A DNA stretch of 64,000 nucleotides, from the NCBI GenBank assembly GCA_947498775.1, contig CANMLL010000006.1, positions 62,001 through 126,000 of the forward strand, in the 5' to 3' direction. The position numbers were made by a program, and so were the translations under genes. The stretch comes from an uncultured Aquimarina sp. GTDB taxonomy: Bacteria > Bacteroidota > Bacteroidia > Flavobacteriales > Flavobacteriaceae. Shown in pieces: positions 1-7,741 of this stretch (its first letter is position 1; each line of letters begins with the position of its first letter). The notes beneath the pieces are model-generated. The model was given only the letters and a program-made list of their open reading frames with translations, did not search any database and had not been told where the DNA came from.

Positions 1-235
1 ACAATGTAGTTCGTTGCTCTTTTAGGATTTGCTTTGCATACTCAACACTGGTGAATTGCAAGAATTTTTTTGGGCTTACGCCTACCCAGTTGGTGAAAAG
101 TCGCTGAAAATGAAATGGGCTTACCTTTACTTTTTCTGCTACTTCTTCAAGATTTGGCTGTGCTTTAAAGTTTTGTTTAATATAGATTATCGCTTCTGCA
201 ATACGTTCATAATCAATTTTTTGTTGCTCTATCAT
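1..235 (-). CDS. AraC-type HTH domain protein, probably Ada-like methyltransferase (partial)
   Basis: An open frame begins at ATG 233-235 and runs off the left edge, so only the first 78 residues are visible. It starts MIEQQKIDYERIAEAI and continues with two helix-turn-helix units typical of AraC/XylS DNA-binding domains (LEEVAEKVKVSPFHFQRLF, then VGVSPKKFLQFTSVEYAKQI). In flavobacteria this exact kind of N-terminal HTH usually precedes a methylated-DNA-protein cysteine methyltransferase domain, giving an Ada-like DNA alkylation repair and regulatory protein. The methyltransferase part would lie outside the window, so that half is inference. No signal peptide is present; a cytoplasmic DNA-binding protein is expected. 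Confidence 0.8.
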   Translation of the reverse strand, partial: MIEQQKIDYERIAEAIIYIKQNFKAQPNLEEVAEKVKVSPFHFQRLFTNWVGVSPKKFLQFTSVEYAKQILKEQRTTL

Positions 236-341
236 CTTTATATTCTTTTGAAACGCTATAAAAATATGAAGCTCTACTACATTTTAAAACCCAGAACTTG
301 CTCGATTCTTTAGATTGTTTACACTGAAGTCATTTGAACTT

Positions 342-1586
342 TTAATCCATCTCAAAATTAAAGCCGCCAGAGAAAAGACTTGCTTTAAGCCCAGAATTAC
401 GTTCATATTGTCTAAACCGAAGATCAATACTCTTCAATCCAAATTTCCAGATATGTGTTTTTGCAAAAATATCGGTATAACTTACACCAAAACCGTATTG
501 ATTAGCATCAAAATCTGATAAATCAAAATCTGATGTATAGAACTCTTGCGTAGATAGGTGTTGGTTAAATGATTCAAAATAATCTGCCGCCGTTTGCATA
601 TAAAATCTATAACTGGGATACAACGTAAACTTATTAGAAATTTTAATAGGTATTTCTATGCTGGCCGTATGCGAATTAACCCCCCAATCATCGGTATAAT
701 ATCTATAAAATGTACGTACAGCAAATGTCTCATTAATATAATAATGTAGTCTTCCGCCAGCTGCAATTTTAAATCGAGAATCTGGTAATCTTTCTATATC
801 ATCACCCAGTGTAAATTCCTGAACGATAACATCGGTTACATCGGCAAATTGAACCCGTTGAAAAGGTGTAGATAACAATCCTTCCTGCTGTATAATATCC
901 ACAGATAGAGATCCTTGTAGTTTTTTGGACAATATTTGAGAGAACCCAAGTCCCAGAGAATAGGAGTTGCGAGACTCATCATCAAATTTTATAAATGTAG
1001 GTTGATCTCTTAATTCTGAAGGGTAAATCGCATTCCATGTATCCAGAAATACATTGGCTTTTAGACTTATCTCTGTGTTTTTTTCATTGAATAATCTGGT
1101 ATAACTGCCTCCAAAACCTATCGAAAAATAGTCGTATTCTGAAGCCAAAGCTACATTGGCAGACCATATATCATTACGATCATCGCTACTATGACTATAA
1201 TTACCCGAAACTGTAGTTAAAACATCCTTTCTGGATGCTCCCGAGGATGCAACAAAAGGATTTGCCGCTCCGTTTCCATCAAAAGGATCTACGTTACTTG
1301 AGGATGCCGATGTATATGCCGATATACCAGCATCGATAGTAAGCACATCATCATCATTTAAAGGTACCGAAACAACTATGGTTGGCGTAAAATCTGTTAA
1401 CTCTTCTGTACCAAATCCTCCGGTTACAGCTGCATTATCGCCATCCTGCGTATAATAACTTGTTAAAAAATCAACTTCGGTAGATTCAAGAACCCTTTTC
1501 TTATACGATGTGGATGTTTCTTGTTCTGCATCTTGGGCCGTTGTAAGTATAGACAACAATACTATTATTAAAGGGAGTTTCTTCAA
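342..1586 (-). CDS. DUF3570 outer-membrane barrel-like protein
   Basis: The 414-residue protein has a Sec signal peptide (residues 1-17) followed by alternating hydrophobic/polar beta strands throughout, as expected of an outer-membrane beta barrel. The sequence fits the DUF3570 family; the biochemical role is not known. The start codon appears to be TTG at 1584-1586, because a stop lies shortly upstream and no ATG is in frame near the signal peptide. It is the last gene of an operon after a thioredoxin-like protein and a DUF4266 lipoprotein (gap 24 bp). In other bacteria DUF3570/DUF4266 pairs often lie near ApbE flavin transferases; none is present here, so a link to extracytoplasmic redox chemistry is only inference. 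Confidence 0.8.
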   Translation of the reverse strand: MKKLPLIIVLLSILTTAQDAEQETSTSYKKRVLESTEVDFLTSYYTQDGDNAAVTGGFGTEELTDFTPTIVVSVPLNDDDVLTIDAGISAYTSASSSNVDPFDGNGAANPFVASSGASRKDVLTTVSGNYSHSSDDRNDIWSANVALASEYDYFSIGFGGSYTRLFNEKNTEISLKANVFLDTWNAIYPSELRDQPTFIKFDDESRNSYSLGLGFSQILSKKLQGSLSVDIIQQEGLLSTPFQRVQFADVTDVIVQEFTLGDDIERLPDSRFKIAAGGRLHYYINETFAVRTFYRYYTDDWGVNSHTASIEIPIKISNKFTLYPSYRFYMQTAADYFESFNQHLSTQEFYTSDFDLSDFDANQYGFGVSYTDIFAKTHIWKFGLKSIDLRFRQYERNSGLKASLFSGGFNFEMD

Positions 1587-1610
1587 AAAATAACTTTTAA
1601 AAAATTACTA

Positions 1611-1820
1611 TTAATTGCAACCACATCCTCCTCCGGTTTTTCCTCCATTTGCTCCTGCGGCAGATTCTCTATAGGCTTGAAAATTAGTCTCAAAACGATC
1701 ACACTTTTTTAGGACCAGTTCCATATCCGGATCGTTAATCTGTACTTTTTCATATTCTTTTACTACTACACATGAAGAAATAGTACATAAGAATACAGAA
1801 ATTATTATCAGTTTGTTCAT
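1611..1820 (-). CDS. DUF4266 small lipoprotein
   Basis: A 69-residue lipoprotein: signal peptide with lipid-attachment Cys17 (TISSC), a short acidic/basic middle, and a glycine-rich tail ending GGKTGGGCGCN. The tail with Cys-Gly-Cys at the extreme C terminus is the hallmark of DUF4266. It lies 13 bp after the thioredoxin-like gene and 24 bp before the DUF3570 gene, so the three are surely co-transcribed. What is known is only the co-occurrence of these families; a role as a small redox or metal-binding partner of the DUF3570 barrel, kept reduced by the neighbouring thioredoxin, is inferred from the paired cysteines. Confidence 0.85.
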   Translation of the reverse strand: MNKLIIISVFLCTISSCVVVKEYEKVQINDPDMELVLKKCDRFETNFQAYRESAAGANGGKTGGGCGCN

Positions 1821-1833
1821 ACGGCTGGCTATA

Positions 1834-2274
1834 TTATTTCATGATGTTATTGAGCAGGTTCAGGTATTCATTTGGAGAGACCTTTTTATATCCCACTTCT
1901 CCTAGTTTTTTTCCTGTATTATCCAAAACTACCACCAGAGGGAAACCGCCACTTTTATTATATTTTTCTGCTAGTTTTTTATTCTGATCTTGCAGTTTTG
2001 CTGATAATTGATTTTTCCTTTTTCTCGGAAAATCTGCTTTTACTAACACATATTCCTCTTTGGCATATTTCTGAAATTCTTCTGTATGCAATACCTGCTG
2101 TTCTAACTTAATACAAGGTGCACACCAATCTGAACCTGCAAATACCAAAACAATATGCTTATTATTATCTGAAGCCATCTTTTTGGCTTCTTCAAAATTT
2201 GTTAACCACTCTTGAGAGCGTATTGGGCTGATTCCTATAAAAAGTAGAAATCCAAGGGCAACTATTTTTTTCAT
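1834..2274 (-). CDS. Secreted thioredoxin-like protein (WCAPC)
   Basis: The 146-residue protein has a signal peptide (about 1-20, ending IRSQ) and a thioredoxin fold with the active site W50-C-A-P-C54 and the conserved cis-proline in GGFPLVVV near residue 112. It resembles the thioredoxin_7/DsbD-gamma type, so it probably reduces or isomerises disulfides in the periplasm. It is the first gene of the operon with the DUF4266 and DUF3570 genes, and the Cys-Gly-Cys tail of the DUF4266 lipoprotein is an obvious candidate substrate (inference). A 14-bp perfect palindrome lies 93 bp upstream and may be the operator. Confidence 0.85.
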   Translation of the reverse strand: MKKIVALGFLLFIGISPIRSQEWLTNFEEAKKMASDNNKHIVLVFAGSDWCAPCIKLEQQVLHTEEFQKYAKEEYVLVKADFPRKRKNQLSAKLQDQNKKLAEKYNKSGGFPLVVVLDNTGKKLGEVGYKKVSPNEYLNLLNNIMK

Positions 2275-2366
2275 AGTAACGTAAATCTACTATCTATTAA
2301 CTCTTCTTACAACTAATCAGTATAATAAAGTAATAGCAAAACTATTATTTGTATCCAATCTAAATC

Positions 2367-2380
2367 ATGATAATTATCAT
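2367..2380. promoter_or_regulatory. Perfect 14-bp palindrome, possible Fur-type operator
   Basis: ATGATAATTATCAT is a perfect inverted repeat in the leader of the thioredoxin-DUF4266-DUF3570 operon, 93 bp before its start codon. It contains GATAAT repeats as in the classical proteobacterial Fur box. Whether flavobacterial Fur uses this form is uncertain, so the assignment is only a suggestion. Confidence 0.35.
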
Positions 2381-2407
2381 ATTTAGTAATCAACCTAGTT
2401 TTCAAAC

Positions 2408-2439
2408 AAAAAAACGAATATGCTTAAAACATACTCGTT
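2408..2439 (-). terminator. Rho-independent terminator after the Cys/Lys-rich small gene
   Basis: Arms AACGAATATG (2413-2422) and CATACTCGTT (2430-2439) pair with one G-T-type mismatch around a 7-nt loop, and on the minus strand the stem is followed by seven T. It lies 30 bp past the stop of the small gene at 2469, which supports that gene being transcribed. Confidence 0.7.
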
Positions 2440-2468
2440 TGAGATTATTTGGCTAATAATCCTGTCAA

Positions 2469-2645
2469 TTATAACTTAGGACATCTCTTGCAATTAGATT
2501 TTCCTTTTTTCTTATATTTTTTACAACATTTTTTCTTTTTCCCTCCACAAGCCACTTCACAATTCAAAGCCATACAGGGTGCATATAATGATGGGGTGTC
2601 TGAACTTTGCACTACATTAATTTTTATTAAATCTAAATAAAGCAC
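2469..2645 (-). CDS. Small Cys/Lys-rich protein of unknown function
   Basis: A short minus-strand frame encodes a protein ending in a striking basic, cysteine-rich tail: ...APCMALNCEVACGGKKKK, then CCKKYKKKGKSNCKRCPKL, eight Cys in all in the last 40 residues. The only in-frame ATG (2571-2573) would give 34 residues; GTG at 2643-2645 gives 58 residues with a hydrophobic N terminus (VLYLDLIKINVV), so the start is uncertain. It lies 66 bp downstream of ferritin and is followed by a good terminator at 2408-2439. Cysteine and lysine clusters suggest metal or nucleic-acid binding; no family is recognised. The plus-strand frame over the same bases is its shadow. Confidence 0.55.
   Translation of the reverse strand: MLYLDLIKINVVQSSDTPSLYAPCMALNCEVACGGKKKKCCKKYKKKGKSNCKRCPKL
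2618..2640. promoter_or_regulatory. AT-rich palindrome-like motif shared with 11566 and 11637
   Basis: TAATTT-N11-AAATAA, matching the motif TTATTT-N11-AAATAA found twice upstream of the DUF4856-imelysin operon. The right half (AAATCTAAATAA) is identical in this copy and that at 11637. A common iron-responsive regulator is one explanation, given that the neighbours are ferritin and an imelysin operon, but such AT-rich matches can also arise by chance. Confidence 0.3.
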
Positions 2646-2710
2646 AAAAATATAAAAAAAAGACGTTCTAAAAAGTAATCTTCAATTTTTCTTTATAAAC
2701 TTATTAACAG

Positions 2711-3214
2711 CTATTTACCTTCTTCTGCAACCTGAAAAGTGTTAATATCACGATCAAATAAATAATGCCCGGATTTATCATCGCCAATAATCTTTAATTT
2801 ATCCAATAATGTGCGAGCCACCGCTTCTTCTTCGAGTTGTTCTGCTACATACCATTGCATAAAGTTGTGTACATTATAATCTTTTAACTGAAGACATTCA
2901 TAAATCACATTATTGATCTTGGCAGTCACGAATTCTTCACTTTTGAGAAAGGTTTCAAAAAGTTCCATAAGTGATTTAAAATCATCCCTTGGTTTTTCAA
3001 TTGCTGGGATCGACGCTGTACCACTTCGTTCATTAATAAACTTTACCAACTTGATCATGTGCACTCGTTCTTCTTCAGATTGTTTGTAAAAGAAGTCGGC
3101 TACGCCATTATATCCTCTTGTATCTGCCCAACTGGCCATAGAAAGATATTGTGCAGAGGCTTTGGCCTCGTATTTTATCTGTTCGTTTAATAGTTTTTCT
3201 ATTTCTGGTATCAT
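2711..3214 (-). CDS. ftnA: Non-haem ferritin
   Basis: A 167-residue four-helix protein that stores iron as a ferric mineral inside a 24-subunit cage in the cytoplasm. Ferroxidase-site residues typical of bacterial ferritin are visible: Glu16, then Glu49-x-x-His52 in SEEERVHMIKL, and further acidic residues in the third and fourth helices (VAEQLEEEAVA). Length equals the usual bacterial ferritin. It is transcribed alone or with the small Cys/Lys-rich gene 66 bp downstream. The 275-bp leader up to the ion-channel gene presumably holds its promoter. Iron-dependent control is likely from the family, not shown directly. Confidence 0.95.
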   Translation of the reverse strand: MIPEIEKLLNEQIKYEAKASAQYLSMASWADTRGYNGVADFFYKQSEEERVHMIKLVKFINERSGTASIPAIEKPRDDFKSLMELFETFLKSEEFVTAKINNVIYECLQLKDYNVHNFMQWYVAEQLEEEAVARTLLDKLKIIGDDKSGHYLFDRDINTFQVAEEGK

Positions 3215-3489
3215 TATCTTACCTAATTATTTATAGTGTTAACTAAGTTAAGTAATTAATTGTATTTGCGACTAAGGTTTTAGTGGTTTGAGTATAATTT
3301 AAAACCAGACTATTTAACGATTATTATACAAACACAATTTTAGTATTAGACATTCACTGCTAATAGTTTATAACTAAATCAGTATATAATATTGATCAGG
3401 AAATAAAAAGGTCACACATTTACAAAGATCCAGGCTACTCTAAAATTTAATTTCTTTGTATATATTTCTAGGAGGTTTTTTTTTAGAAA

Positions 3490-4359
3490 TTAACGACCCT
3501 TTTGCTGGATTTTATATAGTACCAGAAGTTCATTTAATTCAGATATTTTGCCTTCAATATCTTCAATACTTGTGTCTTCTTCTCCCGATTCTGCTTGTTC
3601 TTCAAGTAACATATCTGCTTTGGCCTCATCCATACCGTTCATAATAACCCCTATAAAGAGGTTTAAGAAAATCATGGTTCCTATTAAAACAAAAGACACA
3701 AAATAACTAATAGATAAACCAGAGACACCCTTTGAATTAACACAGATATCCATATTACCATCATACCCATAATTCTCACATCCAAACATATTGATATACA
3801 TAATATCGGTCCAGTCTTCTAGGGTAACAACACGAAATAAGGAAAGCATTGATGTTTGTAGATCTTTAAAATGGATTGGGTCATTTTCTGAGAAAAAGAA
3901 AACACCCGCTACCGCATATATATAGAACAGCAATGCAAGTAGAATAGAAACATATCCCATAGAAGGTACACTTTTAAGAAGTGCACTTACGAGCATTTGA
4001 AGTTTCGGTAACGCCTTAATAAGTTTTAAAACCCTTAATAAACGAAGTAAACGTAATATAGCTATTGAACTTCCTCCGAAGGGTAGAAATGCTGCTGCTA
4101 CTATTATGAAGTCAAAAATATTCCATCCGTCTGTAAAATAACGCCAAGGTGTACTCCCTTCTGCAATGATTTTAACAACAATCTCAATTATAAAAACACC
4201 TAAGATGATTTTATTTAATAGTTCTAGAATACTTTCGTGTTTTGCAGAGAATTCAGGATATGTAGCAATACCAACTAAAACACCAGCGATCAAAATAGCT
4301 AATGTAACAGGATTTTGAAACCACTTACTTTCACTTATTGATTTACATAAATTTACCAT
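3490..4359 (-). CDS. Single-domain voltage-gated cation channel (NaChBac/Ion_trans family)
   Basis: The 289-residue protein has the six-helix plan of bacterial voltage-gated sodium channels: S1 about 14-34, S2 45-66, S3 79-94, voltage sensor S4 100-118 with Arg103, Arg106, Arg109, Lys112 and Lys115 every third residue, S5 131-157, a pore loop and S6 218-241, then a coiled coil 263-286 that would hold the tetramer. The selectivity filter is T179-L-E-D-W-T-D, with two more acidic residues than the usual TLESW, which by analogy with engineered Ca channels suggests divalent permeation or block. Two cysteines (194 and 206) in the outer loop may form a disulfide. It stands alone between ferritin and a PAS gene. 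Confidence 0.9.
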   Translation of the reverse strand: MVNLCKSISESKWFQNPVTLAILIAGVLVGIATYPEFSAKHESILELLNKIILGVFIIEIVVKIIAEGSTPWRYFTDGWNIFDFIIVAAAFLPFGGSSIAILRLLRLLRVLKLIKALPKLQMLVSALLKSVPSMGYVSILLALLFYIYAVAGVFFFSENDPIHFKDLQTSMLSLFRVVTLEDWTDIMYINMFGCENYGYDGNMDICVNSKGVSGLSISYFVSFVLIGTMIFLNLFIGVIMNGMDEAKADMLLEEQAESGEEDTSIEDIEGKISELNELLVLYKIQQKGR

Positions 4360-4436
4360 AATAAAGATATTTCTAGAAATACCGTAAATACCCTAAAATA
4401 ATGATTGTGATCTGATTATGTTTTTCCCTAACATAA

Positions 4437-4514
4437 TGAAGTGGTTTAAACTTTTTTCAATTCGCTATAAAAATGTCTTTTTTCAATAGAATCAAAAAAG
4501 TTTAAACCACTTCA
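4437..4514. repeat. 78-bp element with 21-bp perfect terminal inverted repeats (family A, copy 1)
   Basis: The left end TGAAGTGGTTTAAACTTTTTT (4437-4457) is the exact reverse complement of the right end (4494-4514). The left 50 bp and right 30 bp recur at 21374-21569. It looks like a small non-autonomous (MITE-like) element or the ends of a lost insertion sequence. As RNA it would form a long hairpin between the PAS gene and the ion-channel gene, and could also act as a terminator. No clear target duplication is seen. The rest of the 4360-4662 gap is AT-rich and holds nothing else recognised. Confidence 0.75.
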
Positions 4515-4662
4515 ATTTAAGGATACAAATAAAAGAATTTTATTTTAAATTTTATTTACAAAATTTAAACAATGTTGCTTTCTGTATTTTTGTGACTTTT
4601 TTTGAAGTGAAAAAGTGGGTTTTTTCTAAAAATCGTATTGACTAAACTGATAAGAATAAAAT

Positions 4663-5175
4663 CTATGCTGCCTTCTCAAAAGCTATATAATTGACCAACT
4701 TACCTTTTTTATTATGAACTGGATACCCCTTGATAACACACATATAGGTAGAAGCATCTTTCCTATAGTTAAGTATAGATACTTCAAAAGGAACCCCTTT
4801 ATCTATAGCAGTTCTTACTTTTGAAGAAGTTGCTATACAGGTTTGCTCTCCCTGAAACATTTTGGGAGAATTACCGATTACCTCATTCGGTGAATACCCA
4901 TTTAGTTTTTCGATATTATTTGAAGCATAAACTATTTTAAGACTAGGGTTTGTAACAATAATTACTGATTGTTCAGTAAGGAGTTCATTATAATAATCCT
5001 CATTAAAATCCCAATTTTTGGAAAGCTTATTTAAGGTATTGATATCTTCTTTAAAAATTTCTAAAGTAGCATGATATTCTCCGTAAAACTCCCATGACAA
5101 TAGAGGTAATGTATGGTTAGACATCTTCTTATAGTATTCTGACATCATATGATCGTAACCCCTAAAATCTTCCAT
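4663..5175 (-). CDS. Stand-alone PAS-domain protein, LOV-like without the photoactive Cys
   Basis: A 170-residue soluble protein with one PAS domain at about residues 68-168 (VIIVTNPSLKIVYASNNIEK ... GYPVHNKKGKLVNYIAFEK). The stretch IGNSPKMFQGEQT sits where light-sensing LOV domains have GxNCRFLQG, but the reactive Cys is replaced, so a classical flavin photocycle is not expected. No kinase, cyclase or output domain follows, so it must act by binding a partner. The N-terminal 65 residues look helical. It stands between the family A repeat and the TonB receptor. Ligand and partner are unknown. Confidence 0.75.
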   Translation of the reverse strand: MEDFRGYDHMMSEYYKKMSNHTLPLLSWEFYGEYHATLEIFKEDINTLNKLSKNWDFNEDYYNELLTEQSVIIVTNPSLKIVYASNNIEKLNGYSPNEVIGNSPKMFQGEQTCIATSSKVRTAIDKGVPFEVSILNYRKDASTYMCVIKGYPVHNKKGKLVNYIAFEKAA

Positions 5176-5272
5176 AATATATAGTTTTAGTCAAAATTAT
5201 AGAATTAAAGTTGCATCTAAGATTGAACAAAAGTTAATTCTTTGATTAAACAAAGGTTAAATATTACTTCAT

Positions 5273-7741
5273 TTATAGCTTAAACTGAAGGGTTGCATAC
5301 CATGATACTGGCGCCGATGGAATTATCCCCGGGCCTGGATAACCTGTTGCTCGTTGCGTGAAATAACGCTCGTCAAGAAGGTTATTAACTCCTGTCTCTA
5401 ACTTAAATCTTTTGTAGGTATAGGAGAGTGAAATATCAACTATGCTGTATGCCGGGATTTTACCTTTAGTTCCTTCTTCTAAAGTACCTGGGAAGCCTCT
5501 ATCTGCATTAGTAACCTCTGTAAATTGTTCTGAAAGATGCGTAAACTGAAGATTACCTAAAAAGTTTTTATAACCAAAACCTATTCCCGTTTTGAGGTTT
5601 ATTAATGGTATAAATTCTACTTTATTCCCTTCTATAGGCTCTTCTGATCGTGTATATTCTGAATCGGTTATCGCCAGGTTAACGAAAGTGTTCAATACAA
5701 AATTGGGATTATTTGCAAAAAATGTATTCCCGATATTCCAGTTGGCATAGCTCTCGACTCCATAAATCAAGGCATCTCCTATGTTTCCTCGCACTCGTTG
5801 TGCTCTATCGTTAAAAACTTCTCCTATTCGATCATCATACCATAGACCAAATATATTAGCATCATAAGTAAGATAATCATTTATTTTTCCTCTTATCCCA
5901 ATATCGGCTGTAAAACCTTCTTCATCACCTATATCAGGTCGAATAACAAAAGTGGGATTAGTAATGCGAATATCACTAAAAGTTACAGATCTATAATTCT
6001 GAGATACATTGGCATAGGCTTCAATTTGCTGATTTATTTTATAACTAGCTCCAACGCCCAATAACACGAAAGACCTTTCTAGAGTTTCATTATCCGTTTC
6101 GATGGTATTACTAATAGGGTTACCGGCATTATCAAAAATCACATTGTTATACGTTCCTTCTGCCTGAGTTTTGATATATTCGAACCGAAACCCTGGGGTA
6201 ATCGAAAAGGTATTCGAAATATTGAAGATATTTTCTCCAAATACTGCCATATTAAGGTTCGGAAAATCAAAATTAGATTGATTAGGGTACTCAGGAAAAT
6301 CTTCATTTCTAAAACTAAAATCTGCATCACGGCCCAAACTACCTGGTCCTTGTCGAGCATCATTATTAGCTTGATAGTATTTTGATCCTATCAGAAAAAC
6401 AGATTCTTTACCTAATAAATTGTACCTACTTAACAATCTTGCTTCTGCTCCCCAGTTTTTGAAATTTCCAACAATCAAATCTCTTTCGTTTACAAAACTA
6501 CCGTCGACACCCACTTCATCAACTGCTGTTATTGGATTAGAATTAATATTTGTGGGTATGCCTCTAAACCCTAAAGCTTTTCTTGAAGCGTCTAAACCAA
6601 AAAGGTTAAGACTAAAATCTGTTTTTTCAGAAAACTGATGCTCCAATTTTAATGAAAACAATTTCCAATCCACTTCAAACCAGTTTCGAGTACGATTGCT
6701 AAAATCAGGATCCTGCTCGAACTGTGTATCAGTTAGCCCTCCTGGTTGCTGTGCTAAATAATCAAGATAAGTAAATTCTCCTATTAACTTTGTTTTATCT
6801 GATAATTGATACCCCAGATGTGCATAAAAATTCTTAGAATCAAACTCAGAATTTGGTCTAAAACCATCCCCTTCCTTATAATTAAAGTAGGTATAGTAAC
6901 TAAACTTTCCAATAGCGCCACTTAGGCTATTAAAACTAGTAAATAGATTAAATGACCCTAACGATTGTCTTGATACTAATTCTATTTTTTTATCGGGGTT
7001 TGGTTGCTTCATTTTAAAATTGATCAAACCTCCAAACTGCGTGCCATATTGTAGTGATGCGGCCCCTCTTACCACTTGTATTTCGCTTAAAGCCTCGGCT
7101 GGTGGTGTATAATAACTTTCGGGATATCCTAGTACATCTGCACTAATATCATACCCGTTTTGACGTGTGTTAAAATTGGCAGTTCGGTTAGGATCCAAAC
7201 CCCTACCTCCAATGTTTAGTTGTAACCCGCCTACACTATTCTCATAAATATTTAGTCCCGCAACCTGAGCGTAAATCTGCCTTGCATTATTTGAAGCTAG
7301 ATTGCCTAATACATTTCCTAATACAACCACTTCACTTTTCTTACCCGCATAAATGGCAGTTCCTTCAACAGGTTTTAATTGCTTTAATCCAAAAATCCTG
7401 GCTCTTCTTTGTGTAATCAAAACTTCTGAAAGTTCTTCTCCCAAAGGATTAAGAACAAAATCCAACCTGGTATCTCCATCTACAGTTATTATTTTTTCAA
7501 GGATATCAAAGTTATAATTAAAAACAGTAATTAAATATTGTCCATTCGCTACATTAGAAAATTCAAAACTTCCATTTATATCCGTTACCAATTGTTCACC
7601 GGTGTTTTGATTGTAAACTTCTGCTTTTTCGATCGGTTGGTTATTTTGATCGGTTACTATTCCTGTTAATTTATACTGCCCCATCATAGAACTCACTGCT
7701 AATAATGCAACTAATACTACCCTATAATCCCTTAATTTCAT
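5273..7741 (-). CDS. TonB-dependent receptor, FecA-like, of the imelysin operon
   Basis: Starting at ATG 7739-7741 the protein has 822 residues: signal peptide (MKLRDYRVVLVALLAV...), a carboxypeptidase-regulatory-like domain (YKLTGIVTDQNNQPIEKAEV), a plug domain with ALSEIQVVRGAASLQYG, and a 22-strand barrel ending ATLQFKL. A longer frame opening with TTG at 7813 would put a charged stretch before the signal peptide and is rejected. The start overlaps the 3' end of the HTTM gene by 20 bp, indicating translational coupling. It would import a ligand across the outer membrane using TonB energy; the plug resembles ferric-citrate receptors and the imelysin neighbour points to iron, but the ligand is inference. 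Confidence 0.9.
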   Translation of the reverse strand: MKLRDYRVVLVALLAVSSMMGQYKLTGIVTDQNNQPIEKAEVYNQNTGEQLVTDINGSFEFSNVANGQYLITVFNYNFDILEKIITVDGDTRLDFVLNPLGEELSEVLITQRRARIFGLKQLKPVEGTAIYAGKKSEVVVLGNVLGNLASNNARQIYAQVAGLNIYENSVGGLQLNIGGRGLDPNRTANFNTRQNGYDISADVLGYPESYYTPPAEALSEIQVVRGAASLQYGTQFGGLINFKMKQPNPDKKIELVSRQSLGSFNLFTSFNSLSGAIGKFSYYTYFNYKEGDGFRPNSEFDSKNFYAHLGYQLSDKTKLIGEFTYLDYLAQQPGGLTDTQFEQDPDFSNRTRNWFEVDWKLFSLKLEHQFSEKTDFSLNLFGLDASRKALGFRGIPTNINSNPITAVDEVGVDGSFVNERDLIVGNFKNWGAEARLLSRYNLLGKESVFLIGSKYYQANNDARQGPGSLGRDADFSFRNEDFPEYPNQSNFDFPNLNMAVFGENIFNISNTFSITPGFRFEYIKTQAEGTYNNVIFDNAGNPISNTIETDNETLERSFVLLGVGASYKINQQIEAYANVSQNYRSVTFSDIRITNPTFVIRPDIGDEEGFTADIGIRGKINDYLTYDANIFGLWYDDRIGEVFNDRAQRVRGNIGDALIYGVESYANWNIGNTFFANNPNFVLNTFVNLAITDSEYTRSEEPIEGNKVEFIPLINLKTGIGFGYKNFLGNLQFTHLSEQFTEVTNADRGFPGTLEEGTKGKIPAYSIVDISLSYTYKRFKLETGVNNLLDERYFTQRATGYPGPGIIPSAPVSWYATLQFKL

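Noticed and set aside
2449..2640. Plus-strand frame of 63 residues
   Set aside because: It is the complement of the Cys/Lys-rich minus-strand gene, and the terminator orientation supports the minus strand.
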